6,726 nucleotides of DNA from JBGTCY01 sp041748615 (GTDB lineage Bacteria; Bacteroidota; Bacteroidia; Chitinophagales; CAIOSU01), in the NCBI GenBank assembly GCA_041748615.1, contig JBGTCY010000014.1, forward strand, positions 1 through 6,726. The letters are read 5' to 3'. Below are positions 1-5,184 of this stretch, in pieces (the stretch's first letter is position 1; every line of letters starts with the position of its first letter). Below the pieces are notes generated by a model. That model made no database searches. It was not told where the DNA came from and saw only the letters and a program-made list of their open reading frames with translations. A program made the position numbers and the translations under genes.

Positions 1-87
1 CTCACGTACTTTCTTTTTCTTAAAACTTTCACTAAAATACCGGTTTTGACGGCTTCTTCGATTGTTGAATGCTTCTCTTGTTGCCAT
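1..87 (-). CDS. IS3-type transposase OrfA, N-terminal fragment (runs off left edge)
   Basis: The minus strand from 87 down to 1 encodes 29 uninterrupted codons beginning with ATG and is still open at the window edge. The peptide is very basic and contains 'RYFSESFKKKKVRE' (residues 16-29). That resembles the start of IS3-family OrfA proteins, where a phrase like 'FSEEFKxxxV' leads into a helix-turn-helix that binds the element's ends. An in-frame stop (on the plus strand at 103-105) lies 15 bases upstream, and ATG at 87 is the only start after it. The helix-turn-helix itself and any OrfB lie outside the window. The family call rests on recognising this short N-terminus and on the IS-end-like sequence just upstream; another helix-turn-helix transposase class is possible. 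Confidence 0.65.
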   Translation of the reverse strand, partial: MATREAFNNRRSRQNRYFSESFKKKKVRE

Positions 88-141
88 TTTTTGAGTTTTT
101 TTTTACCCTCAAAAACGGTCAACTTATTTCAGTACAGGACA
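1..141 (-). mobile_element. Insertion sequence end, probably IS3 family (partial)
   Basis: The transposase-like frame at 1-87 is preceded, on the minus strand, by a leader with a run of A residues and then 'CTGAAATAAGTTGACCG'. This looks like a terminal inverted repeat. The outer boundary probably falls at a minus-strand TG dinucleotide, corresponding to plus-strand CA at 140-141 or 135-136. Beyond it the sequence changes to AT-rich tandem repeats unlike the element. The other end and the target duplication are outside the window, so the boundary is an estimate. Confidence 0.55.
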
Positions 142-193
142 GTTAGTTGTTAATTGTTAGTTGTTATTATTTGTCCCTCGTCCCTCGTCCCTT
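142..193. repeat. Two adjacent short tandem repeats (14-bp x2, 7-bp x3)
   Basis: At 142-155 and 156-169 there are two near-identical 14-bp units of the type GTTAGTTGTTAATT. At 173-193 there are three copies of GTCCCTC, the last ending in T. They lie directly outside the predicted IS end. They look like simple-sequence expansion and have no visible coding content. Confidence 0.7.
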
Positions 194-203
194 TCCGGTA
201 TTC

Positions 204-233
204 GCGCAAGCATTGAGGGCGATTGCATGGAGC
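204..233 (-). repeat. Dispersed ~35-bp intergenic repeat, copy 1 (inverted)
   Basis: Read on the minus strand this is close to the copy at 2004-2039. Both share the core 'CTCAATGCTTGCGC' and a preceding GCTCCA-GCAATCGC segment, with one substitution and a one-base insertion. It sits between the IS end and the small membrane protein gene. The rest of 234-357 shows nothing I can assign. Confidence 0.65.
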
Positions 234-357
234 AGGGCTGGAAATGGGAAGATATTTGTTTTTTGGAGAAATGCCTGAGTATAAACAAAAACCAGAATTT
301 TCTGTTACCTTAATGGTTTCCATTTAGATTATTAAGAATTTAAAACCCATTTAAGTC

Positions 358-543
358 ATGTTTAAAAAATTTACTACAGCTGATAAATTACTATTTATCG
401 CAGCTTTTCTTTCTCTTATTTTCTCGGAAATATTGTATTTCAACGGAGAGGCAATTGCCGCAATATTTATTGGAATTTGGGTGCCCACGATACTGGCTTT
501 TGGTATTTATTTAAAAATTTTAAACAACCAAAAAAATGATTGA
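358..543 (+). CDS. Small two-helix membrane protein, function unknown
   Basis: This is a 61-residue protein starting at ATG 358. A short basic N-terminus (MFKKFTTADK) precedes one hydrophobic segment at about residues 11-28 and a second at about 33-53. It ends in a polar tail (LNNQKND), so a small inner-membrane hairpin protein is likely. The second segment contains 'GIWVPTIL', which seems typical of small conserved hypothetical membrane proteins in Bacteroidota; that is from memory, not a search. There is no Shine-Dalgarno sequence upstream, only an AT-rich leader. Its end overlaps the start of the next tiny frame by 8 bases (ATGATTGA), an arrangement typical of translationally coupled genes. 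No function can be assigned. Confidence 0.7.
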   Translation: MFKKFTTADKLLFIAAFLSLIFSEILYFNGEAIAAIFIGIWVPTILAFGIYLKILNNQKND

Positions 544-631
544 AATAATACCATATTTCGCGGGATTGATTACTCTTTTATTTGGACTTGGATTTTATTT
601 AGCTCTTCAAGAGTTCAAAGAAATTGAATAA
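536..631 (+). CDS. 31-residue single-pass membrane peptide, coupled to upstream gene
   Basis: ATG at 536 overlaps the TGA stop (541-543) of the 61-residue membrane protein and opens a 31-codon frame ending with TAA at 629-631. The peptide is MIEIIPYFAGLITLLFGLGF followed by YLALQEFKEIE. It has one hydrophobic segment at about residues 4-24 and an acidic amphipathic tail. The membrane-helix composition, the ATGATTGA overlap and the immediate stop-associated hairpin support a real gene rather than a chance frame. It may be a small subunit or accessory peptide of the upstream protein, in the way KdpF-like or symporter-associated peptides accompany larger proteins. No transporter is present here, so that role is only an analogy. 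Confidence 0.5.
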   Translation: MIEIIPYFAGLITLLFGLGFYLALQEFKEIE

Positions 632-647
632 GAGACTGTCCTCTTAT
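628..647 (+). terminator. Hairpin at the stop of the small membrane pair
   Basis: ATAAGAG (628-634) and CTCTTAT (641-647) are perfect 7-bp complements around a 6-base loop, and the stop codon of the 31-residue peptide lies in the left arm. There is no T-tract afterwards, so it is at best a weak or atypical terminator or an mRNA 3'-end stabiliser. Confidence 0.3.
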
Positions 648-948
648 CGCATTGAAGCGAAAGTTTCGAGAGAAAGTCTGTGCGCTTCCATGCAGTTTAA
701 TGTTTGTATCATGGGACTTGTTCTGGCATCCACTCGTGTTTGTTACGCTACTCTAACATAGCTCATAGTTCATTGGCAATTCTTCATCACGTGTTCCATA
801 CCCCATGTTCCCTGTCTCTTCCCGCGTCATCCTTCGAAAGGTTCAGGATGACGGCTCATCCCTTCACACAGCGCAAACTTGCGCGAGGCAAGGCATTCTT
901 AAAGCCTGCTATTTTCTAATTTGCGCGGAATAAATTCGTCAATCCAAA
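648..948. other. Gene-poor spacer with repeat fragments
   Basis: This spacer separates the small membrane pair from the oxidoreductase gene. An open plus-strand frame at 704-919 would encode 71 residues. Its composition is not protein-like and it runs through a palindrome (825-853) and a GCGCAA...TTGCGC inverted repeat (871-884), so I do not call it a gene. No clear promoter is seen for the downstream gene. Confidence 0.6.
825..853. repeat. REP-like palindrome
   Basis: CGTCATCCT (825-833) and AGGATGACG (845-853) form a perfect 9-bp inverted repeat around an 11-base spacer that itself contains TTCGAAAGG. Sequences of the form 'GTCATCCTGA...' are a common dispersed intergenic motif in bacterial genomes. 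A partial relative, CGTTATCCTGAGGTTCC, occurs at about 2088-2104. It may form a hairpin in RNA or a cruciform in DNA. Confidence 0.6.
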
Positions 949-1914
949 ATGTTAGCGGCTACACGTACAAAATATGGTTCACCGGATGTCATCAGTGTCC
1001 GGGAAGTAGAAGTTCCAACACCCGGTGATAAGGAAGTGTTAATCAGGGTTCATGCCGCCACCGTGAACAGAACAGACTGCGCGATACTATCGGGCAAGCC
1101 CTTCATCATGAAGCTGGCTACGGGTTTATTTAAACCGAAATTATCCATCACCGGAACTGATTTTGCAGGTGAAATTGTGACTATCGGAAGCAACGTGCGC
1201 GCTTTCAAAACAGGCGACAAGGTTTTTGGATTTGATGACATGGGGTTACGCTCACATGCCCGCTACATGACATTGGCTGAGCATCAAACGCTCATGAAAA
1301 TGCCGGACGGTTTTACATTCGCGGAAGCCGCGGCAAGCATTGAGGGAGCGCATTACGCGCTGAATTTCATCAACAAAGTGACGCTGAAATCCGGTCAGAA
1401 AATTTTGGTTAACGGAGCCAGTGGCGCCATCGGTTCTGCATTGGTGCAAATTCTGAAATCCTCAAACACGGAAGTCACCGCAGTTTGCAGCACGAGAAAT
1501 CTTGAACTGGTAAAATCGCTGGGAGCGGATAAAGTGATTGATTTCACCCAGCAAGATTTCACCGCGATGGATGAGCGGTTTGATTTTGTTTTTGACGCGG
1601 TGGGAAAAAGTTCTTTTGGCAAATGCAAGTCACTGCTAAATCTGAAAGGCATTTACATTTCTTCGGAATTAGGGGATTGGTCGCAGAATATTTTCTTCAC
1701 GCTTTTTACTCCGCTCACGGGAGCTAAAAAAGTCATCTTCCCCTTTCCAACGGACATTCCTGCGAGTTTGACTTTTATGAAAAATCTGATGGAACAGAAA
1801 AAATTCAAACCCGTGGTAGACAGAACCTATCCTCTGGAAAAAATTGCTGACGCGTATCGCTATGTCGCCACCGGTCATAAAACCGGAAACGTGATGATAG
1901 CAATGGATGAATAG
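949..1914 (+). CDS. NAD(P)-dependent alcohol dehydrogenase / quinone oxidoreductase-like protein (MDR superfamily)
   Basis: This 321-residue cytoplasmic enzyme has the usual length and order of the zinc-independent branch of medium-chain dehydrogenases/reductases (COG0604, Qor-like). The N-terminal GroES-like domain holds 'VNRTDCAI' (39-46) and 'GTDFAGEIVTIG' (69-80), followed by 'GDKVFGF' (89-95). The Rossmann nucleotide-binding motif is 'NGASGAIGSALVQ' (155-167), and a second-strand segment 'TAVCSTRNLELVKSLGADKVID' lies at about 177-198. The tail 'TGHKTGNVMIAM' (308-319) is typical of the family. The clustered cysteines of structural-zinc alcohol dehydrogenases are absent, so reduction of quinones or activated enals/enones with NADPH is more likely than alcohol oxidation. 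The true substrate cannot be read from sequence. ATG 949 fits the family N-terminus. It stands alone, with no partner genes. Confidence 0.9.
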   Translation: MLAATRTKYGSPDVISVREVEVPTPGDKEVLIRVHAATVNRTDCAILSGKPFIMKLATGLFKPKLSITGTDFAGEIVTIGSNVRAFKTGDKVFGFDDMGLRSHARYMTLAEHQTLMKMPDGFTFAEAAASIEGAHYALNFINKVTLKSGQKILVNGASGAIGSALVQILKSSNTEVTAVCSTRNLELVKSLGADKVIDFTQQDFTAMDERFDFVFDAVGKSSFGKCKSLLNLKGIYISSELGDWSQNIFFTLFTPLTGAKKVIFPFPTDIPASLTFMKNLMEQKKFKPVVDRTYPLEKIADAYRYVATGHKTGNVMIAMDE

Positions 1915-2003
1915 AAGGGACAGGGGCATGGGACAGGGGAGCTTGCGTGAGTAGAACCAGACTTCAGACATTAAACTCCCAGGCACCGCACAAGCAGGCA
2001 TTC

Positions 2004-2039
2004 GCTCCAAGCAATCGCCTCAATGCTTGCGCGAGGAGA
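2004..2039 (+). repeat. Dispersed ~35-bp intergenic repeat, copy 2 (best copy)
   Basis: This is the clearest member of the family, with core 'GCAATCGCCTCAATGCTTGC' at 2011-2030. It aligns without gaps to 4425-4460 at 31 of 36 positions. CAAGCA (2008-2013) and TGCTTG (2024-2029) can pair as a 6-bp stem, with outer CTC/GAG pairing possible. Pairing is not preserved in the 4425 copy, so structure may not be the conserved property. Confidence 0.65.
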
Positions 2040-2109
2040 TGGACAGGGGCAAGGGAGCTTGCGTAATGCCAGGATGCGAGCCAAGCCGTTATCCTGAGGT
2101 TCCATATAT

Positions 2110-2143
2110 TAAAATACATCCCTGTAGCAAATGATGTATTTTA
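2110..2143. repeat. Perfect 11-bp inverted repeat with 12-base spacer
   Basis: TAAAATACATC (2110-2120) and GATGTATTTTA (2133-2143) are exact reverse complements. The stem is AT-rich and has no following T-tract beyond the arm itself, so it is not a classic terminator. It could be an operator, a hairpin in a read-through transcript, or a relic of a small mobile repeat. Confidence 0.75.
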
Positions 2144-2254
2144 CTATTTGTACCAAAATGATTACAAATGATTAGACCATGCGTCATTGGCAGCCTGCCG
2201 AACGGTGGCGCGGGGCAACCTCGCCTGGCTTCGATGAACTCAGCATGATAGCCT

Positions 2255-2284
2255 GAGCTTTCGCCTCAATGTTTGCGTGATGAG
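2255..2284 (+). repeat. Dispersed ~35-bp intergenic repeat, copy 3 (divergent)
   Basis: It shares 'TCGCCTCAATG' followed by TTTGCGTGATGAG, aligned with TCGCCTCAATGCTTGCGCGAGGAG of the copy at 2004-2039. The 5' part has diverged. Confidence 0.5.
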
Positions 2285-2421
2285 TACTCTTGACTGTGGT
2301 CTGTGGACATTAAACTTTAAACATTAAACTACCAGCCACCATATGGCAGAATATGTAGTATCTTTAATTTGTTTCACATGAAATTCATGGTGATTCTTTC
2401 ATCATTTTAACCCCGATTGAT

Positions 2422-3303
2422 TTGTATAAAATAAAAACCGGATTTCTGTTTTTAATGTGTTGGATTCTTTTTTGCGCGGGATGTAAAAAGGAAACGAATG
2501 AGGTGAACATCTCGGTAATCACTTATAATGTTGCCGGGCTTCCGCAAATTATTTCATCATCCAACCCCGTACTCTATACAACTGAAATCGGCAAACTGCT
2601 CAATGAATTTTCCATCGTGCAGGTGCAGGAAGATTTTTGTTATCATGACTCATTGCTGCTGAACAATACGCATCCGTACAGGACTGAAACAACGGGCTGT
2701 GTCCCCGGTGGTGACGGGTTAAATACCTTTTCCGTTTTCCCGATTGCCAATGTGGAGCGCGTTCCCTGGGATGATTGCACCGGTGCCGATTGCCTCACTC
2801 CGAAAGGTTTCAGTTATTCTCAGATTTCATTTCCCGGTGGCGGGGTGATTGATTTTTACAACCTGCATTGCAACGCGGGTGCAAACACTGAATCATTGGA
2901 AGCGCGGAGGAAGAATATCGCACAGCTTTGCGCCTATCTCCAGCAACATTCGGAAGGCAAAGCGGTCATCGTGATGGGTGACTTTAATTGCAGATATACG
3001 CGGGAAGGCGACACCATCCGCGCAATGCTCGATTTGGGATTCAGGGATGTGTGGTTGGAAATGAACCGCTCCGGCTCCGTTCCTGATTTTTCTCCGGACC
3101 CATTACGCGACTGCACTCCAAACCGCAACAGCTTCAACTGTGAAATCGTGGATAAAATTTTTTACAGAAGTAATCCGGATATTGAAATCACACCGACATT
3201 CTACAGCACGGATGACCCGCGTTTTTATTACAATGGAAATGATACCTTGCCATTATCCGACCATTGGCCCGTCATCGCAAATTTTAAAATCAGTTTTAAA
3301 TAG
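2422..3303 (+). CDS. Lipoprotein of the endonuclease/exonuclease/phosphatase family
   Basis: This 293-residue protein begins with a lipoprotein signal peptide: hydrophobic residues 7-17, lipobox FCAGC and acylated Cys21. It is therefore probably membrane-anchored outside the cytoplasm. The rest is an EEP (DNase I-like) hydrolase, a Mg2+-dependent fold that cleaves phosphodiester bonds. Visible motifs are 'TYNVAGLP' (Asn36), 'VQVQED' (metal-binding Glu70), 'NLHCNAG' (His149), 'GDFN' (Asp187, Asn189), 'VDKIFYR' (Asp244) and 'LSDHWPV' (Asp280-His281), so the catalytic set looks complete. Substrate could be DNA, a sphingomyelin-like lipid or another phosphoester; the 'TYNVAGLP' opening recalls secreted sphingomyelinase/phospholipase-like members. 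The start is TTG at 2422: no ATG or GTG lies between it and the in-frame stop at 2365-2367. Met12 would cut the signal peptide short. Confidence 0.88.
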   Translation: MYKIKTGFLFLMCWILFCAGCKKETNEVNISVITYNVAGLPQIISSSNPVLYTTEIGKLLNEFSIVQVQEDFCYHDSLLLNNTHPYRTETTGCVPGGDGLNTFSVFPIANVERVPWDDCTGADCLTPKGFSYSQISFPGGGVIDFYNLHCNAGANTESLEARRKNIAQLCAYLQQHSEGKAVIVMGDFNCRYTREGDTIRAMLDLGFRDVWLEMNRSGSVPDFSPDPLRDCTPNRNSFNCEIVDKIFYRSNPDIEITPTFYSTDDPRFYYNGNDTLPLSDHWPVIANFKISFK

Positions 3304-3451
3304 GCGGGATATTTCAACGCTTCCGGTAACTGAGGAATAGGGAGAAGATAAGAATACTGACCAAAAGAGAAATCATCTTTTGTAACCACCAATTCGCTGC
3401 AAATTGAACTGACATACTTTGAAAAATGTACTCTAATTTTAAGCCAAACAA

Positions 3452-3640
3452 ATCAGTTTTAAGCGCCAAATAATACTTAATCCCGGAGAAGACAACTATT
3501 GGGTTGTTGAGTGCTCCAGCCTTCCCGGTTGTGTCAGCCAGGGGAAAACAAAAAAAGAAGCAATTGTCAATATTAAAGAAGCTATTGAGGGATATATCAA
3601 AGCCTTGAAAGAGGATAAACTTCCCGATCCCAATCAATAG
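3452..3640 (+). CDS. hicB: HicB-family antitoxin-like protein, no standard start codon (possible pseudogene)
   Basis: The frame ending at TAG 3638-3640 reads '...RQIILNPGEDNYWVVEC' followed by 'SSLPGCVSQGKTKKEAIVNI' and 'KEAIEGYIKALKEDKLPDPN'. This is the classic HicB antitoxin pattern, with a β-strand ending in ED-YWV-E, then LPGC-SQGKT-EA, then an amphipathic helix NIKEAIE. HicB proteins neutralise the HicA mRNA interferase by covering its active site. The frame is open from 3443 (after TAA 3440-3442) but has no ATG, GTG or TTG. The natural start position by family comparison is the ATC at 3452, giving about 62 residues, slightly short. A one-base loss of ATG, use of a rare start, or a sequencing error would each explain it. 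An ATG at 3426 is in another frame and stops at 3471-3473. No hicA is seen on either side, so this is an orphan or relic. It lies 148 bases after the EEP lipoprotein gene. Confidence 0.7.
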   Translation: MSFKRQIILNPGEDNYWVVECSSLPGCVSQGKTKKEAIVNIKEAIEGYIKALKEDKLPDPNQ

Positions 3641-3783
3641 AGTAATTTTTAGAATCGCCCAAAATTCTATCCTAAAACCTCAATCCTCATTCCGCTCTGC
3701 CACAGGCGCAAGTGGCTGGCGCACAGACTAACGCGGGCTAAAATGGAATTCATCAGAACCGTACTAAAATAAAAAAATAGACA

Positions 3784-3850
3784 CCCCGTATAGTTCAGCG
3801 GTGGATAAGATTTCATCCTGAATCCGTCAAAGTTTGAATTCATCAAATAC
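3784..3850 (+). other. tRNA-like fragment, probably decayed
   Basis: The segment contains 'TATAGTTCAGCGGTGGATA', which resembles the 5' half and D-arm of bacterial tRNAs. It is followed by a GATT/AATC stem (3809-3812 with 3821-3824) and 'GTTTGAATTC', reminiscent of a T-loop. The acceptor arms do not pair (CCCCGTA has no partner downstream) and no standard 7-base anticodon loop forms. It is not a functional tRNA by eye, and the resemblance could be chance. Confidence 0.25.
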
Positions 3851-3855
3851 TTTTG
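3848..3855 (+). promoter_or_regulatory. Possible Bacteroidota -7 box (TAnnTTTG)
   Basis: TACTTTTG matches the TAnnTTTG consensus exactly and lies 17 bases before ATG 3872. A TTG at 3834-3836 is too close to be a good -33 element, and the implied transcript leader would be very short, so this is tentative. Confidence 0.25.
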
Positions 3856-3871
3856 TCAAAAAATGGAGATT

Positions 3872-4300
3872 ATGAAAACAGTAAAAATTATTCTTTGCGC
3901 ATTTTTCGCTTTCATCTTCATTACCGGTTGCAGCGATGATGAATCACGCTCCGAAATGATTCTCGGGCAGTGGAAAGTAGTTGCTTTTTCAATGGTGATG
4001 ACAGGAAGCACCACGCCAACCGATGTTTTTGCCACATTTCAGGCATGTCGAAAAGACGACTTGAACATTTTTGAGACAGGCGGAGTGTATAAGGAGGATG
4101 AAGGTCCTACAAAATGCGACCCTTCCGACCCGCAGCAAACCACGGGAACATGGTCATTCAACAGCGATGAAACTGTCCTTACGCTGGTCAGTGACGGCAT
4201 CACTACGGTAATCAATGTCACAGAAATGAGCAAATCAAAACTGGTGGGAACCGTCACAGAATCAACAGGCGTTATCACCGCCACGCTCAACAAAATCTAA
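3872..4300 (+). CDS. Lipocalin-like domain lipoprotein
   Basis: From ATG 3872 this is a 142-residue lipoprotein: a Lys-containing N-terminus, a hydrophobic stretch at about 6-17, lipobox ITGC and acylated Cys20. The mature part matches the lipocalin-like β-barrel proteins abundant in Bacteroidota (Pfam Lipocalin_4 type). It has 'ILGQWKV' at 30-36, 'CRKDDLNIFETGGVY' at about 59-73, 'DEGPTKCDPSDP' at about 76-87, 'GTWSFN' at about 92-97 and 'VLTL' near 102-105. Cys59 and Cys82 are the paired cysteines often seen at these places and may form a disulfide. These proteins are presumed to sit on the membrane surface and may bind small hydrophobic ligands, but no ligand is established. An in-frame ATG at 3863 would add MEI; 3872 gives a more usual signal peptide. 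It is followed by a strong terminator and appears monocistronic. Confidence 0.85.
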   Translation: MKTVKIILCAFFAFIFITGCSDDESRSEMILGQWKVVAFSMVMTGSTTPTDVFATFQACRKDDLNIFETGGVYKEDEGPTKCDPSDPQQTTGTWSFNSDETVLTLVSDGITTVINVTEMSKSKLVGTVTESTGVITATLNKI

Positions 4301-4345
4301 TCTGTTCAGCCCGCTCTTTTGCGAGCAAACGGTCAGGTCAGATTA
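4298..4345 (+). repeat. Inverted repeat enclosing the stop codon of the lipocalin-like gene
   Basis: TAATCTG (4298-4304, starting at the stop codon) pairs with CAGATTA (4339-4345). A smaller GCTC/GAGC stem (4312-4315 with 4322-4325) nests inside. It may form a 3'-end structure upstream of the terminator. Confidence 0.4.
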
Positions 4346-4352
4346 AAATTCC

Positions 4353-4391
4353 AAACGCGCCTATTCTCAGCAGAGCAGGCGCGTTTTTTTT
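4353..4391 (+). terminator. Strong rho-independent terminator
   Basis: AAACGCGCCT (4353-4362) pairs perfectly with AGGCGCGTTT (4377-4386) around a 14-base loop that contains a small CTC/GAG stem. It is followed by an eight-T tract at 4384-4391. It ends the transcript of the 3872-4300 lipoprotein gene 52 bases after its stop. The A's before the left arm could make it bidirectional, but there is no convergent gene. Confidence 0.9.
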
Positions 4392-4424
4392 GAAGTTGCT
4401 GCTGCCGTTGCCGGCCAGGCACCT

Positions 4425-4460
4425 GCTCCAAACAATCGCGTTAATGCTTGCGATAGGAGA
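4425..4460 (+). repeat. Dispersed ~35-bp intergenic repeat, copy 4
   Basis: It aligns gap-free with 2004-2039 at 31 of 36 positions. Both copies are preceded by a CCAGGCACC segment (4415-4423 here, 1979-1987 there), so the repeated module may extend upstream with a variable gap. Confidence 0.6.
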
Positions 4461-4493
4461 ACATTAACCGTGGACTAAGAAAGATAAAAAAAG

Positions 4494-4501
4494 TATTTTT
4501 G
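4494..4501 (+). promoter_or_regulatory. Probable Bacteroidota -7 promoter box
   Basis: TATTTTTG matches TAnnTTTG exactly and lies 37 bases before the ATG at 4539, within an A-rich leader. At the expected -33 distance there is only TGG (4471-4473) in place of TTG. It would drive the secreted protein gene, independent of the upstream terminated unit. Confidence 0.4.
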
Positions 4502-4538
4502 AAAAATAAAATTTTATAAATCTAAAAATCACCGGTGT

Positions 4539-5066
4539 ATGAAAACTGAAAAAATAATCGTAACAATGCTCTTCCTGTTCGTTTTAATTCCATTCATTGA
4601 TGTATCCGGAAAAAATTGTTTGACGGAAAACACTGACAGATGTAGTCATTCCATCACTTCAGGTGAAATAAATGACCTTCCGATTCTTAATCAAATGAAC
4701 GACACACCGGAATATGTTAAGCAACAAAAAAAAACAATGACCGAAAAGGGTTGGACGCTAAAAATAGAGAAAAGCTATTCGGCCCAGACTTCGGGTATTT
4801 GGCAAAGTAATTTATTCAATGCTAAATCAGGGAAAAGATATACAGCGCAGATTGTGAGTGGTTCTTCAAGTATAAAAGAAGCTGAATTTGCGGTTGCCCC
4901 CCAGGGACATGAGGCAAGCTCTATTCAAAAAAGCAATGGTGGGTTTCCCGGGGCAATTACTTATGCAGCCGGTGTAGAAAGCAGCAGCGGAAATTTAGTT
5001 TTTTGGTGGAAAGTGACATGCTCTACTTTAACTGTTCCTGTCACTATCCTGATTTGGGAAAAATAA
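4539..5066 (+). CDS. Secreted protein of unknown function
   Basis: This is a 175-residue protein with a Sec signal peptide: KTEK basic start, hydrophobic residues 7-20 and likely cleavage near DVSG at 21-24. The mature part has Cys27, Cys35 and Cys161. A Lys-rich segment, 'YVKQQKKTMTEKGWTLKIEK' (59-78), resembles an amphipathic helix turning into a strand. The C-terminal half is rich in Ser, Gly and alternating hydrophobic residues and ends in predicted strands 'GNLVFWWKVT' (151-160) and 'TVPVTILIWEK' (165-175), suggesting an all-β domain. I do not recognise the family. There is no lipobox and no anchoring helix at the C-terminus, so it is probably periplasmic or released. A -7-like box at 4494-4501 supports its own promoter. 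A repeat follows the stop by about 19 bases. Confidence 0.75.
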   Translation: MKTEKIIVTMLFLFVLIPFIDVSGKNCLTENTDRCSHSITSGEINDLPILNQMNDTPEYVKQQKKTMTEKGWTLKIEKSYSAQTSGIWQSNLFNAKSGKRYTAQIVSGSSSIKEAEFAVAPQGHEASSIQKSNGGFPGAITYAAGVESSSGNLVFWWKVTCSTLTVPVTILIWEK

Positions 5067-5084
5067 AAAATAAGTCAATCAATC

Positions 5085-5130
5085 CCCCCGTACATTCATG
5101 GCTTCGAGCGTTTGCCTGAGTGCAAGCGAG
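5085..5130 (+). repeat. Repeat sharing CTTCGAGCGTTTG with the GNAT-flanking copies
   Basis: It has 'CCCCGTACATTCATGG' followed by 'CTTCGAGCGTTTGCC' and then TGAGTGCAAGCGAGA. The first part matches the leader repeat at 5573-5601 and 6432-6460. The second half aligns with the 35-bp family at 2004-2039 (about two thirds of positions), so it links the two repeat sets. CGTTTGC and GCAAGCG (5109-5115 with 5122-5128) can form a 7-bp stem with one G-T pair. Confidence 0.55.
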
Positions 5131-5184
5131 ACTTGGATACAGTGCGGAATAGAGGAATAGACAAAACTCCCTAAAATATAAAAA

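Larger units (their letters stand above)
1915..2421. other. 507-bp intergenic region packed with dispersed repeat fragments
   Basis: No coding frame is convincing here on either strand. The region holds two related GGGACAGGGG...AGCTTGCGT modules (1917-1950 and 2041-2064) and three copies of ACATTAAACT (1968-1977, 2307-2316, 2321-2330). It also holds two copies of the 35-bp repeat family (2004-2039, 2255-2284), a perfect 11-bp inverted repeat (2110-2143) and an imperfect GC-rich hairpin at 2207-2225. A clear promoter for the downstream lipoprotein gene was not found; TTAATTTG at 2364-2371 is only a one-mismatch -7 candidate. Confidence 0.65.

Noticed and set aside
271..327. 18-codon frame after GGAGAA (MPEYKQKPEFSVTLMVSI)
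   Set aside because: GGAGAA directly abuts the ATG, leaving no room for a working ribosome-binding site. The frame is too short and has no recognisable features.
632..643. GAGACTGTCCTC as a possible insertion-sequence end
   Set aside because: Short similarity to some IS termini only. There is no transposase and no matching partner end in the window, and it is better explained by the local hairpin.
704..919. Open plus-strand frame of 71 codons
   Set aside because: It runs through a palindrome and repeat fragments, has an odd His/Ser/Cys-rich composition, and shows no domain, leader or start support.
1333..1346. GCAAGCATTGAGGG inside the oxidoreductase gene, identical to part of the 204-233 repeat
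   Set aside because: It encodes a normal stretch of the enzyme (AAASIEG) and the match does not extend. Most likely chance, though a repeat insertion cannot be fully excluded.
2207..2225. GC-rich hairpin GGCG-C-GG/CC-T-CGCC as a terminator
   Set aside because: The stem has a mismatch, there is no T-tract, and it lies almost 300 bases past the nearest stop codon.
3426..3473. ATG at 3426 as the start of the HicB-like gene
   Set aside because: It is in a different frame and stops after 15 codons. A frameshift would be needed, and the HicB-like N-terminus is already in the other frame.
3641..3783. hicA toxin gene downstream of the HicB-like frame
   Set aside because: Stops occur in the frames early on and no HicA-like GSH motif or helix pattern is visible. 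The stretch holds only a small GCCAC/GTGGC inverted repeat at 3699-3716.
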